From Polynucleobacter meluiroseus (lineage in GTDB: Bacteria; Pseudomonadota; Gammaproteobacteria; Burkholderiales; Burkholderiaceae), in NCBI RefSeq assembly GCF_900205755.1, contig NZ_OANS01000001.1, forward strand, positions 1 through 64,000: 64,000 nt of DNA. The letters are read 5' to 3'. The notes beneath the pieces were generated by a model. It saw only the letters and a list, made by a program, of their open reading frames with translations. It did no database searches and was not told the DNA's origin. Each line of letters opens with the position of its first letter. Position 1 is the stretch's first letter. The position numbers were made by a program, and so were the translations under genes. Positions 15,681 to 23,053 of this stretch are shown here, piece by piece.

Positions 15681-16193
15681 ATGAAAAAGATTCTCAGCTA
15701 TATATGCTTATCGACCGTAATTTTAGCTGGCTGCGCTAGCAACAAGTCCAATTCTTCAGATGCAATTTCAGCAAGTAATGATGGCTTACAAAAACAGGTA
15801 CAGGCAGTTCAGCAAAAAATGTCAGCCTGTATTGCAGACGTCAATAAAACTGAGGATGCGAAGTATGTTGATAGTTATGTCATTGCAATAACGCCGAACA
15901 ACCCCAATGCAAAAAAATTATTTAACTCTGCTGACTTCATTACGGATGAACAGGCAACGATCTTAAAAAGATTTAAGGACTCAACCTTGCAGTGTCGGGG
16001 TATTACCAAAGAGCTACCAAAGCCTGAAATGGTTGCGGTGTACGAGTACTACTACTCAAAAGTTGATGATGTCTATGCCGATCTAATAAGCAAAAGAATC
16101 ACCATTGGCGTGGCAAACCAAGAAAGAAGTATGCGCATTCAATACACCAGAGAAAAATGGGCGGCAGTAATGAAAGCGCAGAAGGCAAGCTAA
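15681..16193 (+). CDS. Lipoprotein of unknown function (170 aa)
   Basis: Signal peptide with lipobox LAGC, then a mostly helical mature region (LQKQVQAVQQKMSACIADV, MRIQYTREKWAAVMKAQK). It starts 45 bases after the OmpA-like lipoprotein stop, so the two may be cotranscribed and act together in the envelope. Family not recognised. A hairpin terminator follows. Confidence 0.65.
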   Translation: MKKILSYICLSTVILAGCASNKSNSSDAISASNDGLQKQVQAVQQKMSACIADVNKTEDAKYVDSYVIAITPNNPNAKKLFNSADFITDEQATILKRFKDSTLQCRGITKELPKPEMVAVYEYYYSKVDDVYADLISKRITIGVANQERSMRIQYTREKWAAVMKAQKAS

Positions 16194-16222
16194 ATTTTAG
16201 TAAATTTTGTAGATGACTTAAG

Positions 16223-16251
16223 ACAATCAGCCCTCATGAAGGGCTGATTGT
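16223..16251. terminator. Hairpin between convergent genes (terminator-like)
   Basis: ACAATCAGCCC pairs perfectly with GGGCTGATTGT around a 7-base loop. It lies between the rightward lipoprotein gene and the leftward dps gene. The U-run after it is poor (GAAAGTTTTC), so the strength is uncertain. Confidence 0.55.
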
Positions 16252-16305
16252 GAAAGTTTTCACTAAATAATTTTATTGCCGCGCTTGGACTGGGCAATCG
16301 CTATA

Positions 16306-16797
16306 TTAGTCCTCTAAAAGACTTCTCAGCATCCAAGCTGTTTTCTCATGAATATCTTGTCGTTGCGTTAGCAAATCAGCCGTGGGTTGATCTTTGGCTT
16401 TTTCAACAACTGAGAAGAGCTTACGTGCAGTGCGTGCAGTGCTCTCTTGTGCCTTAATTAAGAGCCTAACCATTTCCATCGCCTTGGGTGTTCCTGCCAC
16501 TTCCTCAATAGAGGTGAGTTTTGCAAACTCCTTATAGGTTCCAGGCGCATGCTCACCCAAAGCACGAATGCGTTCTGCAATTAAATCTAATGCCGCCCAT
16601 TGCTCGGTGTATTGCGCCATAAACATGGTGTGCAAGGTGTTGAAATGAGGACCCGTTACGTTCCAGTGGAAATTGTGGGTCATGAGATATAAAGAATAAC
16701 TATCTGCTAATAAGGCGGATAGGCCTTGGGCAATTGCTTTGCGATCTTTTTCGTTGATACCAATATCGATTGCATGCTTCGCTGATTTAGTGCTCAT
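16306..16797 (-). CDS. dps: Dps family DNA-binding ferritin-like protein
   Basis: 163 residues. The inter-subunit ferroxidase ligands are all present with Dps spacing: H44 (NFHWNVTGP), H56, D71 and E75 (DLIAERIRAL). Dodecamers store iron, consume peroxide and protect DNA in starved cells. The ATG at 16797 has GGAGA upstream; the longer TTG start lies inside that site. The short N-terminal tail has three lysines (KSAKH) and could bind DNA. Stress control is expected but no operator was identified. Confidence 0.9.
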   Translation of the reverse strand: MSTKSAKHAIDIGINEKDRKAIAQGLSALLADSYSLYLMTHNFHWNVTGPHFNTLHTMFMAQYTEQWAALDLIAERIRALGEHAPGTYKEFAKLTSIEEVAGTPKAMEMVRLLIKAQESTARTARKLFSVVEKAKDQPTADLLTQRQDIHEKTAWMLRSLLED

Positions 16798-16833
16798 TCT
16801 GTTCTCCAAACGTTTGCTGATTGTGTTGATTGA

Positions 16834-17226
16834 TTATTTAACAGTGATTTCAATACTTTTTGATAACTTGCTGCCATAAGATTGATGGGCACCATTGGCA
16901 AATTGCAGGGTCAGCTTGTATTTTCCTGGCGGCAAGGCCACTTCAGTCTCAGTTTGACCTTTGCCGAAATGAATATGCGTTTCATCAAATGGAATGACAT
17001 TTCCCTCCGGAATGCTTGCCGCATTAATCAGTAGATGATGATGCCCTGTGTTCTGGGCCATATCTCCCGCAGGAGCTACGGTCATACCCTTGACTGCAAA
17101 AATGACTTTAAATGGACTGCTTACGGTGGCGCCCTCTTTCGGCTCTACAAAGTCTACTGACTGCGCAAAAGCAAAATGGGTAGTAAAGGCTAATAGTGCG
17201 CCTAAGATCAAGGATTTCATTTTCAT
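16834..17226 (-). CDS. DUF4399-family exported protein
   Basis: 130 residues with a signal peptide (cleavage after FAFA). The mature part contains GHHHLLINA and HIHFGKGQTETEVALPPGKY, the histidine-rich signature of DUF4399, a small beta-sandwich of unknown function that may bind metal. It sits 36 bases upstream of dps in the same direction, so the pair may be cotranscribed. Confidence 0.75.
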   Translation of the reverse strand: MKMKSLILGALLAFTTHFAFAQSVDFVEPKEGATVSSPFKVIFAVKGMTVAPAGDMAQNTGHHHLLINAASIPEGNVIPFDETHIHFGKGQTETEVALPPGKYKLTLQFANGAHQSYGSKLSKSIEITVK

Positions 17227-17565
17227 GGGTTTATCTCACATTCAAGTGGGTTAGAGGGCTTAAGTCAGCGACAAGTCGACTTCAACATTGGTGCGGGTAT
17301 ACGCGGCGCGTGAAACTTTTTCTCATGCTGTAGTCATGCAGCTTCCTATGGATGGATGGGCCTTCTAATGTGATTCCGTGGATAATACGCCCCATATTAC
17401 TGTTCTTTGTGGTGTGATGGTTGTCTTTAAATGAAGAGTAATGCTGACGAAAGTAAGCAAAATAACCCCCATTTCCAGCAAAAATCCTAGGGATTCCCCT
17501 CACAGAGAAACGGAATAAATCTAGTAAAGTCACAAATATGACACGCATTTTTAAAGGGTAAAAGT
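17227..17565. other. Long intergenic region upstream of the OFA-type transporter
   Basis: About 340 bases without a convincing gene. A leftward 88-codon frame (17282-17548) has no ribosome-binding site or recognisable domain. The region separates divergent genes and should carry both promoters. No known riboswitch or repeat was recognised. Confidence 0.4.
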
Positions 17566-19203
17566 ATGTTTCAGTTTCTAAATAAAGAAAAAACCATTGC
17601 AGGTCCTGGCTTTAATCGCTGGCTTGTTCCGCCCGCCGCTTTGGCGATTCATTTATGTATTGGTATGGCCTACGGTTTCTCGGTGTTTTGGCTACCCTTA
17701 TCCAAAGCACTTGGGGTATCGCAAGGTCTCACCGAGCGGATTAAGTGCGGCGCAGATGACGGCTTTTTTGCCCAACTCTTCACCACGACTTGTGATTGGC
17801 AAATTTCTACCTTGGGTTGGATGTACACCTTGTTTTTCGTCTTTCTTGGTATTTCAGCAGCGATTTGGGGTGGTTGGTTAGAGCGCGCTGGCCCTAGAAA
17901 AGCTGGCTTTGTAGCGGCAATTTGCTGGTGCGGCGGCATGCTGTTTTCAGCCCTTGGTGTTTACCTTCACCAGTTCTGGATGATGATTTTGGGCTCCGGA
18001 ATTATTGGCGGTATTGGCTTGGGACTCGGCTATATTTCTCCCGTTTCCACTCTTATTAAATGGTTCCCAGACCGTCGCGGTATGGCGACCGGTATGGCCA
18101 TTATGGGCTTTGGTGGCGGCGCAATGATCGGTTCACCATTAGCCGCTATGTTGATGAAAAACTTTTCCTCTGCAACCAGTGTGGGCGTGGCACAAACCTT
18201 TGTCGTGATGGCATTAGGTTATTTCGTGTACATGGTCAGTGGTGCAATGGGTTACCGCATTCCTGCAAGCGATTGGAAACCAGCGGGCTGGACTCCTCCT
18301 GTGGCGCAAGCCAGTAACGCCATGATTACGCAGCGAAGTGTGAACGTTAAAAAAGTATGGGGCATTCCACAATTTTGGTTGGTATGGGTTGTGTTGTGCA
18401 TGAACGTCTCGGCAGGCATCGGGGTGATTGGCATGGCTTCACCAATGTTGCAAGAAGTCTTTGCGGGCAGCTTGATTGGTGTCAGCGCAACATTTACCGA
18501 GTTAGATAAAGTACAGCTCACGGCGATTGCGGGAATTGCTGCCGGCTTTACGGCTTTACTCAGCTTGTTCAATATCGGTGGCCGTTTCTTTTGGGCAAGC
18601 TTGTCAGATAAGCTCGGTCGAAAGTTGACCTACACCATCTTCTTCATCTTGGGCGCGGGTCTGTACTTCAGCGTTCCAAGTAGCGCTGCTGCAGGTAGCC
18701 TGGCTTTATTCGTAGGCGCCTTCTGCCTTATCTTAAGTATGTACGGTGGTGGCTTTGCTACTGTCCCAGCCTACTTAGCCGATTTATTCGGAACACAAAT
18801 GGTGGGCGCTATCCATGGTCGCTTGCTGACGGCTTGGGCAACTGCGGGTATTTTGGGGCCAGTTGTAGTGAACTATATGCGTGACTACCAGTTGAGCTTA
18901 GGAATCCCAAGAGCTCAGGTTTACAACCAAACAATGTACATCTTGGTGGGCATGTTGGTTGTGGGTTTAATTTGTAACTTGATGATTCGTCCAGTTGCAG
19001 ATAAGTGGTTCATGACGGATGCCGAATTGGCTGAAGAGAAGCGCTTGGCACACGAGAAGTCCTTGGGATCAATAGTGAAGGGTGAGGGTGGTAATGAGCA
19101 CACTTCTAGTATTACCGTCTATCTCGCTTGGGCCGCAGTCGTAGTTCCGCTGTCATGGGGTGTATATAAAACCATCTTGAGCGTAATGAAGTTATTCGCA
19201 TAA
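17566..19203 (+). CDS. OFA-type MFS transporter (oxalate/formate antiporter-like)
   Basis: 545 residues with about 12-14 membrane helices. HLCIGMAYGFSVFWLPLSKA in helix 1, GGIGLGLGYISPVSTLIKWF and PDRRGMATGMAIMGFGGGAM in the first half are characteristic of the oxalate/formate antiporter (OFA) branch. It is longer than most members because of an extended loop after helix 1 (SKALG to LGWMY, with two Cys) and a C-terminal extra helix. It should exchange small mono- or dicarboxylates; the substrate is unknown. Confidence 0.8.
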   Translation: MFQFLNKEKTIAGPGFNRWLVPPAALAIHLCIGMAYGFSVFWLPLSKALGVSQGLTERIKCGADDGFFAQLFTTTCDWQISTLGWMYTLFFVFLGISAAIWGGWLERAGPRKAGFVAAICWCGGMLFSALGVYLHQFWMMILGSGIIGGIGLGLGYISPVSTLIKWFPDRRGMATGMAIMGFGGGAMIGSPLAAMLMKNFSSATSVGVAQTFVVMALGYFVYMVSGAMGYRIPASDWKPAGWTPPVAQASNAMITQRSVNVKKVWGIPQFWLVWVVLCMNVSAGIGVIGMASPMLQEVFAGSLIGVSATFTELDKVQLTAIAGIAAGFTALLSLFNIGGRFFWASLSDKLGRKLTYTIFFILGAGLYFSVPSSAAAGSLALFVGAFCLILSMYGGGFATVPAYLADLFGTQMVGAIHGRLLTAWATAGILGPVVVNYMRDYQLSLGIPRAQVYNQTMYILVGMLVVGLICNLMIRPVADKWFMTDAELAEEKRLAHEKSLGSIVKGEGGNEHTSSITVYLAWAAVVVPLSWGVYKTILSVMKLFA

Positions 19204-19229
19204 TATGTAATTCATGCATGACTGATGAG

Positions 19230-19260
19230 TTGGAGCCACCCTGCGGGGTGGCTCTTTTAT
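19230..19260 (+). terminator. Rho-independent terminator
   Basis: GAGCCACCC pairs with GGGTGGCTC around TGCG, followed by TTTTATTTT. It ends the OFA-type transporter transcript. An in-frame GTG or ATG start in this stretch for the next gene is therefore unlikely. Confidence 0.85.
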
Positions 19261-19323
19261 TTTGGCGCCAAGATGAATGAGCGCATGCTCCAAACTGACA
19301 TAAAGCTCGCCTACACTCCCATC

Positions 19324-19893
19324 ATGAAATTGATCTTGTCATTTTTGTTGAGCTTTATGGCCAGCATGGCCTTTGCCCAAAATGTCCCCACTCCAAATGA
19401 TCTAAAGGTAAGTGTTAGTCGGGTTGGGGGAAAGTTTCAGGTGAGCGCAAGTTACCAAGTCCCCATTACCTTATGTGGCGCCTATGCATTTTTGACGGAT
19501 TACGAAGGCGCTAGAAATATTCCTGGCATCGTTGAATCTAAGATCATTGCTAGGGAAGGGAATAAGGTGAAGGTGGCGAGAACGGTTGAAGAGCGTATTT
19601 TATTGATCCCCATTGAATTACACTCCGTTGTGGAATACACCGAATCCCTTAATCAAGGCCTCGCTTTTGAGCAAATTAGCGGTGATGCTAAATACTACAA
19701 AGGAACTTGGAGTATTGCGGCGGATGGAGAGTTAACCCTCTTCAAATACCAAGGCGCATTTGAGCCTCAGTCGAGCATGCCAAATTTTGTCATTGAATAT
19801 TTCATCAAAAATAGCATGCGGGATCGTTTTCTACGCATGGCAGAAAGGGCAGCGCAAAAGAGCGACTCGCTAAGCCTTGCGTGTAGGTCATGA
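19324..19893 (+). CDS. Exported START/SRPBCC-like protein
   Basis: 189 residues with a signal peptide (LILSFLLSFMASMAFA) and a mature domain with the order of a START/polyketide-cyclase fold (FLTDYEGARNIPGIVESKII and LHSVVEYTESLNQGLAFEQI). Such domains bind hydrophobic ligands; here the site would be periplasmic. The ATG at 19324 gives the signal peptide; the longer frame starting at 19225 crosses a terminator. It ends in an ATGA overlap with the CDGSH gene. Confidence 0.65.
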   Translation: MKLILSFLLSFMASMAFAQNVPTPNDLKVSVSRVGGKFQVSASYQVPITLCGAYAFLTDYEGARNIPGIVESKIIAREGNKVKVARTVEERILLIPIELHSVVEYTESLNQGLAFEQISGDAKYYKGTWSIAADGELTLFKYQGAFEPQSSMPNFVIEYFIKNSMRDRFLRMAERAAQKSDSLSLACRS

Positions 19894-20135
19894 AGCAGGC
19901 CGTCAGCAGCAGTGCTCCCTCAAGCATCGAAATGGAAGAAGGCGAGGTTTTCTTTTGGTGCACGTGTGGCAAAAGCCAAAAGCAGCCTTTTTGTGATGGT
20001 TCGCACAGGGCGTCAGGCAAGAATCCCTTACGGGTTGTGGCGTTGGAGACAAAAGTAGCCCTCTTTTGTAACTGCAAGCAGACCTCAAGCCCCCCTTTTT
20101 GCGATGGAAGCCACCTAAACCAAGCCAAAAAGTAG
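19890..20135 (+). CDS. Double CDGSH iron-sulfur domain protein
   Basis: 81 residues with two complete CDGSH motifs: C24, C26, C35, H39 in FFWCTCGKSQKQPFCDGSH, and C60, C62, C71, H75 in FCNCKQTSSPPFCDGSH. Each binds a [2Fe-2S] cluster with three Cys and one His. Both sets are intact. Bacterial members may transfer electrons or clusters. It is translationally coupled to the exported START-like protein by an ATGA overlap, an unexpected partner because this protein has no signal peptide. Confidence 0.9.
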   Translation: MKQAVSSSAPSSIEMEEGEVFFWCTCGKSQKQPFCDGSHRASGKNPLRVVALETKVALFCNCKQTSSPPFCDGSHLNQAKK

Positions 20136-20142
20136 TTATTTA

Positions 20143-20208
20143 TGTTGCTTTGCAACAAATTAACTTGTTTTGTAGTCCGTATCTAGTTAATATGATGCAG
20201 TGCAGCAT
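20143..20208 (+). promoter_or_regulatory. Phasin promoter with candidate PhaR-type operators
   Basis: A -35 (TTGTTT, 20165-20170) and -10 (TAATAT, 20188-20193) are 17 bp apart. Upstream is the inverted repeat TGTTGC-TTT-GCAACA (20143-20157). Near the start point is ATGCAGTGCAGCAT (20195-20208). GC-containing inverted repeats of this kind are plausible PhaR sites; PhaR represses phasin genes until storage polymer appears. The match is by shape, not a known matrix. Confidence 0.5.
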
Positions 20209-20236
20209 ATTAATCGACTCTCATTAAAGGAAAATC

Positions 20237-20776
20237 ATGTTTAAGAATCAATTTGCAGAAAATCAAGCGAAGACCCTTGAAAACGCCCAAGCCTTAGGCC
20301 AATCCGCCCTTGAAAGCGCTCAAGAATTAGCTGAAATTAGCTACAAAGCTGCTCAGCAGGTAGTAAGTTCAGCTCAAGAAAAAGCAACTGAACTGATGAA
20401 TAGCAAAGATCCAAAAGCAGCTTTAGATTTATTGCAAAGCACTGAAGTACAAGGCGCGATTGCTCAAGTTGCTGAGTATCAGAAAAAAATTACCACTGTA
20501 TTGCGCCGTGGCAATCAAGAGCTCGTGCAAGCAGTAGAAGGTGCAATTGAGCAATCACAAGAAGATTTAAAGAATTTTGTTGCAACAGCTAGTGCAAAAG
20601 CACCTGCTGGATCAGAGGCTTATGTAAGGGCTTTTACAAATGCATTTAACGCAGCAATGCAAAACTTTGATCAAGTGCGCTCTTCAGCGCAAGATGCATT
20701 TACTAACTTTGAGAAGAACATGGAATCAGTAATGAAAACTGCTCAAAGTCAGGCAACTCAAGCTAGCAAGAAGTGA
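20237..20776 (+). CDS. phaP: Phasin (polyhydroxyalkanoate granule coat protein)
   Basis: 179 residues, almost entirely amphipathic helix, as in Phasin_2-type proteins (ESAQELAEISYKAAQQVVSS, AFTNAFNAAMQNFDQVRSSA). It coats polyhydroxyalkanoate granules and controls their size. AAAGGAAAA lies before the ATG. A strong terminator follows. No synthase gene is in the window. Confidence 0.9.
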   Translation: MFKNQFAENQAKTLENAQALGQSALESAQELAEISYKAAQQVVSSAQEKATELMNSKDPKAALDLLQSTEVQGAIAQVAEYQKKITTVLRRGNQELVQAVEGAIEQSQEDLKNFVATASAKAPAGSEAYVRAFTNAFNAAMQNFDQVRSSAQDAFTNFEKNMESVMKTAQSQATQASKK

Positions 20777-20822
20777 AAAGGCTAAGTTGAGCAAGATGCA
20801 TTTGTGAAATACAAAGCAGCAA

Positions 20823-20852
20823 ACAAAAACCCCGTTATACGGGGTTTTTTTA
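20823..20852 (+). terminator. Rho-independent terminator
   Basis: AAAACCCCG pairs with CGGGGTTTT around TTATA, followed by TTT. It ends the phasin transcript. Confidence 0.9.
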
Positions 20853-20963
20853 TTGGTGGCACTTACTTTGACCAAGCGAATAAAAATGGTCAAATCTCTC
20901 AATTAAGCTATATTAGGAAGAAGATTCTCAGGATAACTTTTAATAAAAACAACAAAGGAAACT

Positions 20964-21203
20964 ATGTCACATCACGACAAACTCATCGAAGCCTTCGCGA
21001 CCTATCAAGCTGAGCACGAGAAGTTTCAAGACAAGGGCGTGAAAGCATCAGCTGCTCGCGCGCGCAAGGCGCTCCAAGAAATCGCAGGTTCATGCAAAGA
21101 GCGCCGTAAAGAAATTACCGAGCAAAAAGAAGCAATGGAAGAGAAGTCAAAAGGTGACGGCATGTCTCAAGACGCAGCACGTCATGCCCATATTCGTAAA
21201 TAA
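20964..21203 (+). CDS. Small histone H1-like (Hc1-type) nucleoid protein
   Basis: 79 residues, lysine- and arginine-rich, with a helical segment EKFQDKGVKASAARARKALQEIA-type (positions 19-41) resembling the N-terminal half of bacterial Hc1-like proteins, but without their long Lys/Ala repeats. It probably binds DNA or RNA weakly. It has AAAGGAAAC before the ATG. The name is uncertain because the family is defined by composition. Confidence 0.6.
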   Translation: MSHHDKLIEAFATYQAEHEKFQDKGVKASAARARKALQEIAGSCKERRKEITEQKEAMEEKSKGDGMSQDAARHAHIRK

Positions 21204-21240
21204 AGAATCTTAAAAAAATCTCTTTCGGGGAAGCCTGGTG

Positions 21241-21885
21241 CTAAAGCTCCAGGTTTCCGAGAGCAGGGTCATTCAGGTGACGCGTATCGGCCCAACGCTC
21301 TGTTGACCAAGACGCACCGTTATGACTAAGCCAGTTGAGAGAAGCATTCGGCATGGCAACTTGTCGCGGCGTATCTAAGGCTTGGCCGGTAGCAATGCGG
21401 TACATCATGTCAATACACCCGCCGTGGCTTACCAAAATAACGGTTTTTCCAGCATGATTTAATCGAATGCTTTCCAAAGCGTTTTCAATGCGCCGTGCAA
21501 ACTGCAGAATACTTTCACCACCTTCTAATTCATGGTCAATGGTGCGAGCAATGTGCGCACGCCACAGGTCTGGTTTAAGGATAGGTGCTTCGGTAACGGT
21601 TAACCCTTGGAGTGCACCAACATTTCTTTCGCGCAGTTCGGGCATGGTGATAAATGAGGTGTTTAGCTTTTTAACAATAGCCTGAGCAGTATCCTGAGCG
21701 CGTTTAAGATCACTACTGTAAAGCTGGTCAACCTGCAGTTGCGATGCTTGCAGGGCTATTGCGACCTGCTCAGCTTGCTCAAGTCCGCGGGGGTTTAGAT
21801 CAATATCAGTGTGACCCTGCAGTCGACCTTCCGCATTCCAAGGCGTTTCACCATGACGAATTAGACAAATGCGAGTTGGGTTCAT
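21241..21885 (-). CDS. Phosphoglycerate mutase-like histidine phosphatase
   Basis: 214 residues. The core RHG motif is R10-H11-G12 in CLIRHGETPWNAEGRLQGHT, the second basic patch is YSSDLKRAQDTAQAI, and the second catalytic histidine is in VILVSHGGCIDMMYRI. This is the cofactor-independent-looking GpmB/CobC type, which acts as a phosphatase rather than a true mutase in many species. The substrate is open. It starts 35 bases downstream of the MOSC gene on the same strand. Confidence 0.85.
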   Translation of the reverse strand: MNPTRICLIRHGETPWNAEGRLQGHTDIDLNPRGLEQAEQVAIALQASQLQVDQLYSSDLKRAQDTAQAIVKKLNTSFITMPELRERNVGALQGLTVTEAPILKPDLWRAHIARTIDHELEGGESILQFARRIENALESIRLNHAGKTVILVSHGGCIDMMYRIATGQALDTPRQVAMPNASLNWLSHNGASWSTERWADTRHLNDPALGNLEL

Positions 21886-21919
21886 GGTGTGTAGTGAGTG
21901 GAAAAGAAAAAAAGGAAAC

Positions 21920-22414
21920 TTAAAGTAAGGTTAAGCGGTCGCCCAGGAAAAGCTTGCCAGAATCTAAAACGCTTGCTCTAATTCCGCCGCAGTTTGCAAA
22001 TGCTTCCATAAAATTCATCTTTTTAGTAAGCAAAGCCGGCCTTTGACAAGGCTCGCATAACTCTACGCCTAGAAGTTTAAGTCCACCCAACTGAAAGGTA
22101 ATGCCCACAAGCTGATTTAAGCCTAATGGCGTCATTCCATCAATCAGAATATTGCGCCTAGTTTCCGCAGCAGTAAATTGCGGGTGATGGCGCTCACTTA
22201 AAAAATCATTTGCTTGCGTAATGCCAGCCTGAGTAATCAAAGTAACATCACGCATCTTTGCTGGAGTAGTGTTGGAGAATGCTCCAAGGCCGTTTGCATA
22301 ACGGTCACCGCTGATTCCGAGATGAGCAATCAACTCAATCTCTTCAATAGAGCGCATCGGCGCCCCGGCCGTTGGCGCAATGAACATCGAGCGAATCAAA
22401 GCATTGGACTTCAT
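21920..22414 (-). CDS. MOSC domain protein
   Basis: 164 residues of the MOSC (molybdenum cofactor sulfurase C-terminal) type. SGDRYANGLGAFS and RRNILIDGMTPLGLNQLVGI are typical, and a conserved cysteine lies in LCEPCQRP. Standalone MOSC proteins use molybdenum cofactor to handle oxygen- or sulfur-containing substrates. The window also has a molybdoenzyme (sulfite dehydrogenase), though there is no operon link. Confidence 0.85.
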   Translation of the reverse strand: MKSNALIRSMFIAPTAGAPMRSIEEIELIAHLGISGDRYANGLGAFSNTTPAKMRDVTLITQAGITQANDFLSERHHPQFTAAETRRNILIDGMTPLGLNQLVGITFQLGGLKLLGVELCEPCQRPALLTKKMNFMEAFANCGGIRASVLDSGKLFLGDRLTLL

Positions 22415-22444
22415 AAATAAACTTTATTACATTGCCAACCAATA

Positions 22445-22474
22445 AAAAAGCCCCATTTGATGTGGGGCTTGTTT
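22445..22474 (-). terminator. Rho-independent terminator (leftward)
   Basis: Read leftward, AAGCCCCAC pairs with GTGGGGCTT around ATCAAAT, followed by TTTTTATT. It ends the small basic protein gene immediately to its right. Confidence 0.75.
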
Positions 22475-22669
22475 TTATGCAACTACAGGCGCAATCGCTG
22501 GAGTAAATTTTCTGATGGCTCGTTGCAACTTATTTTTGTCTTTTGGCTTAGTGCTTGTTTCAAGCATTTTAGTAAGCTGAGCAAGGTTTAAGGGCCCCAA
22601 TCTTGCTTTACCAGTCTTGGTAACCATGGAGTCGTTTTTTCTGTTTCTTTGGTTTTGGCCAGCAGCCAT
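22475..22669 (-). CDS. Small basic protein of unknown function (64 aa)
   Basis: 64 residues, rich in Lys, Arg and Asn (NQRNRKNDSMVTKTGKARLG). AGGAAAA lies before its start and a terminator directly follows its stop, which argues that it is a real gene. The composition suggests a nucleic-acid or ribosome-associated role, but no family was recognised. Confidence 0.6.
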   Translation of the reverse strand: MAAGQNQRNRKNDSMVTKTGKARLGPLNLAQLTKMLETSTKPKDKNKLQRAIRKFTPAIAPVVA

Positions 22670-22805
22670 AATTTTTTCCTAGAGTATTGGAATGATGAAT
22701 CCACGAGGCTGACTCAGCAGATTCCCCTATCTAGGGCGCGGTATAGTGATCACAGTTGAGAATAACAGTTCTTCTTGAACAATTTCGTTTTGTGAAAGAA
22801 TTTTG

Positions 22806-23042
22806 ATGAAAACCTATATTTCAGTCATTTTGGTAAGCTTATTTGGATTAATAGCCTGTGCAGCAGAAATTACGAATGGCTCTGACGCCAATCATGTGAC
22901 ATTTCTGAATAGCGACGGGGCATCAATGGCTACGCTTACTCAGAAAGCGAATGCTTATTGTGCGCAGTATGGCAAGAAAGCAACCTTTAGAAAGAATGAC
23001 AGCAGCTTAGTGACTATATTTGATTGCAACTTGCCGCAATAA
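22806..23042 (+). CDS. Small lipoprotein of unknown function (78 aa)
   Basis: Signal peptide with lipobox LIAC (Cys18) and a 60-residue mature region with a Cys pair (ANAYCAQYG and TIFDCNL). This pattern (ATLTQKANAYCAQYGKKA) resembles small periplasmic proteins of unknown function that are common in proteobacteria. ATG at 22806 is preferred to the TTG three bases earlier. Confidence 0.55.
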   Translation: MKTYISVILVSLFGLIACAAEITNGSDANHVTFLNSDGASMATLTQKANAYCAQYGKKATFRKNDSSLVTIFDCNLPQ

Positions 23043-23053
23043 ACTGCAGCAGC

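Noticed and set aside
17282..17548. Leftward 88-codon frame in the gap before the OFA-type transporter
   Set aside because: No ribosome-binding site, no signal peptide or domain, and it would occupy the whole promoter region.
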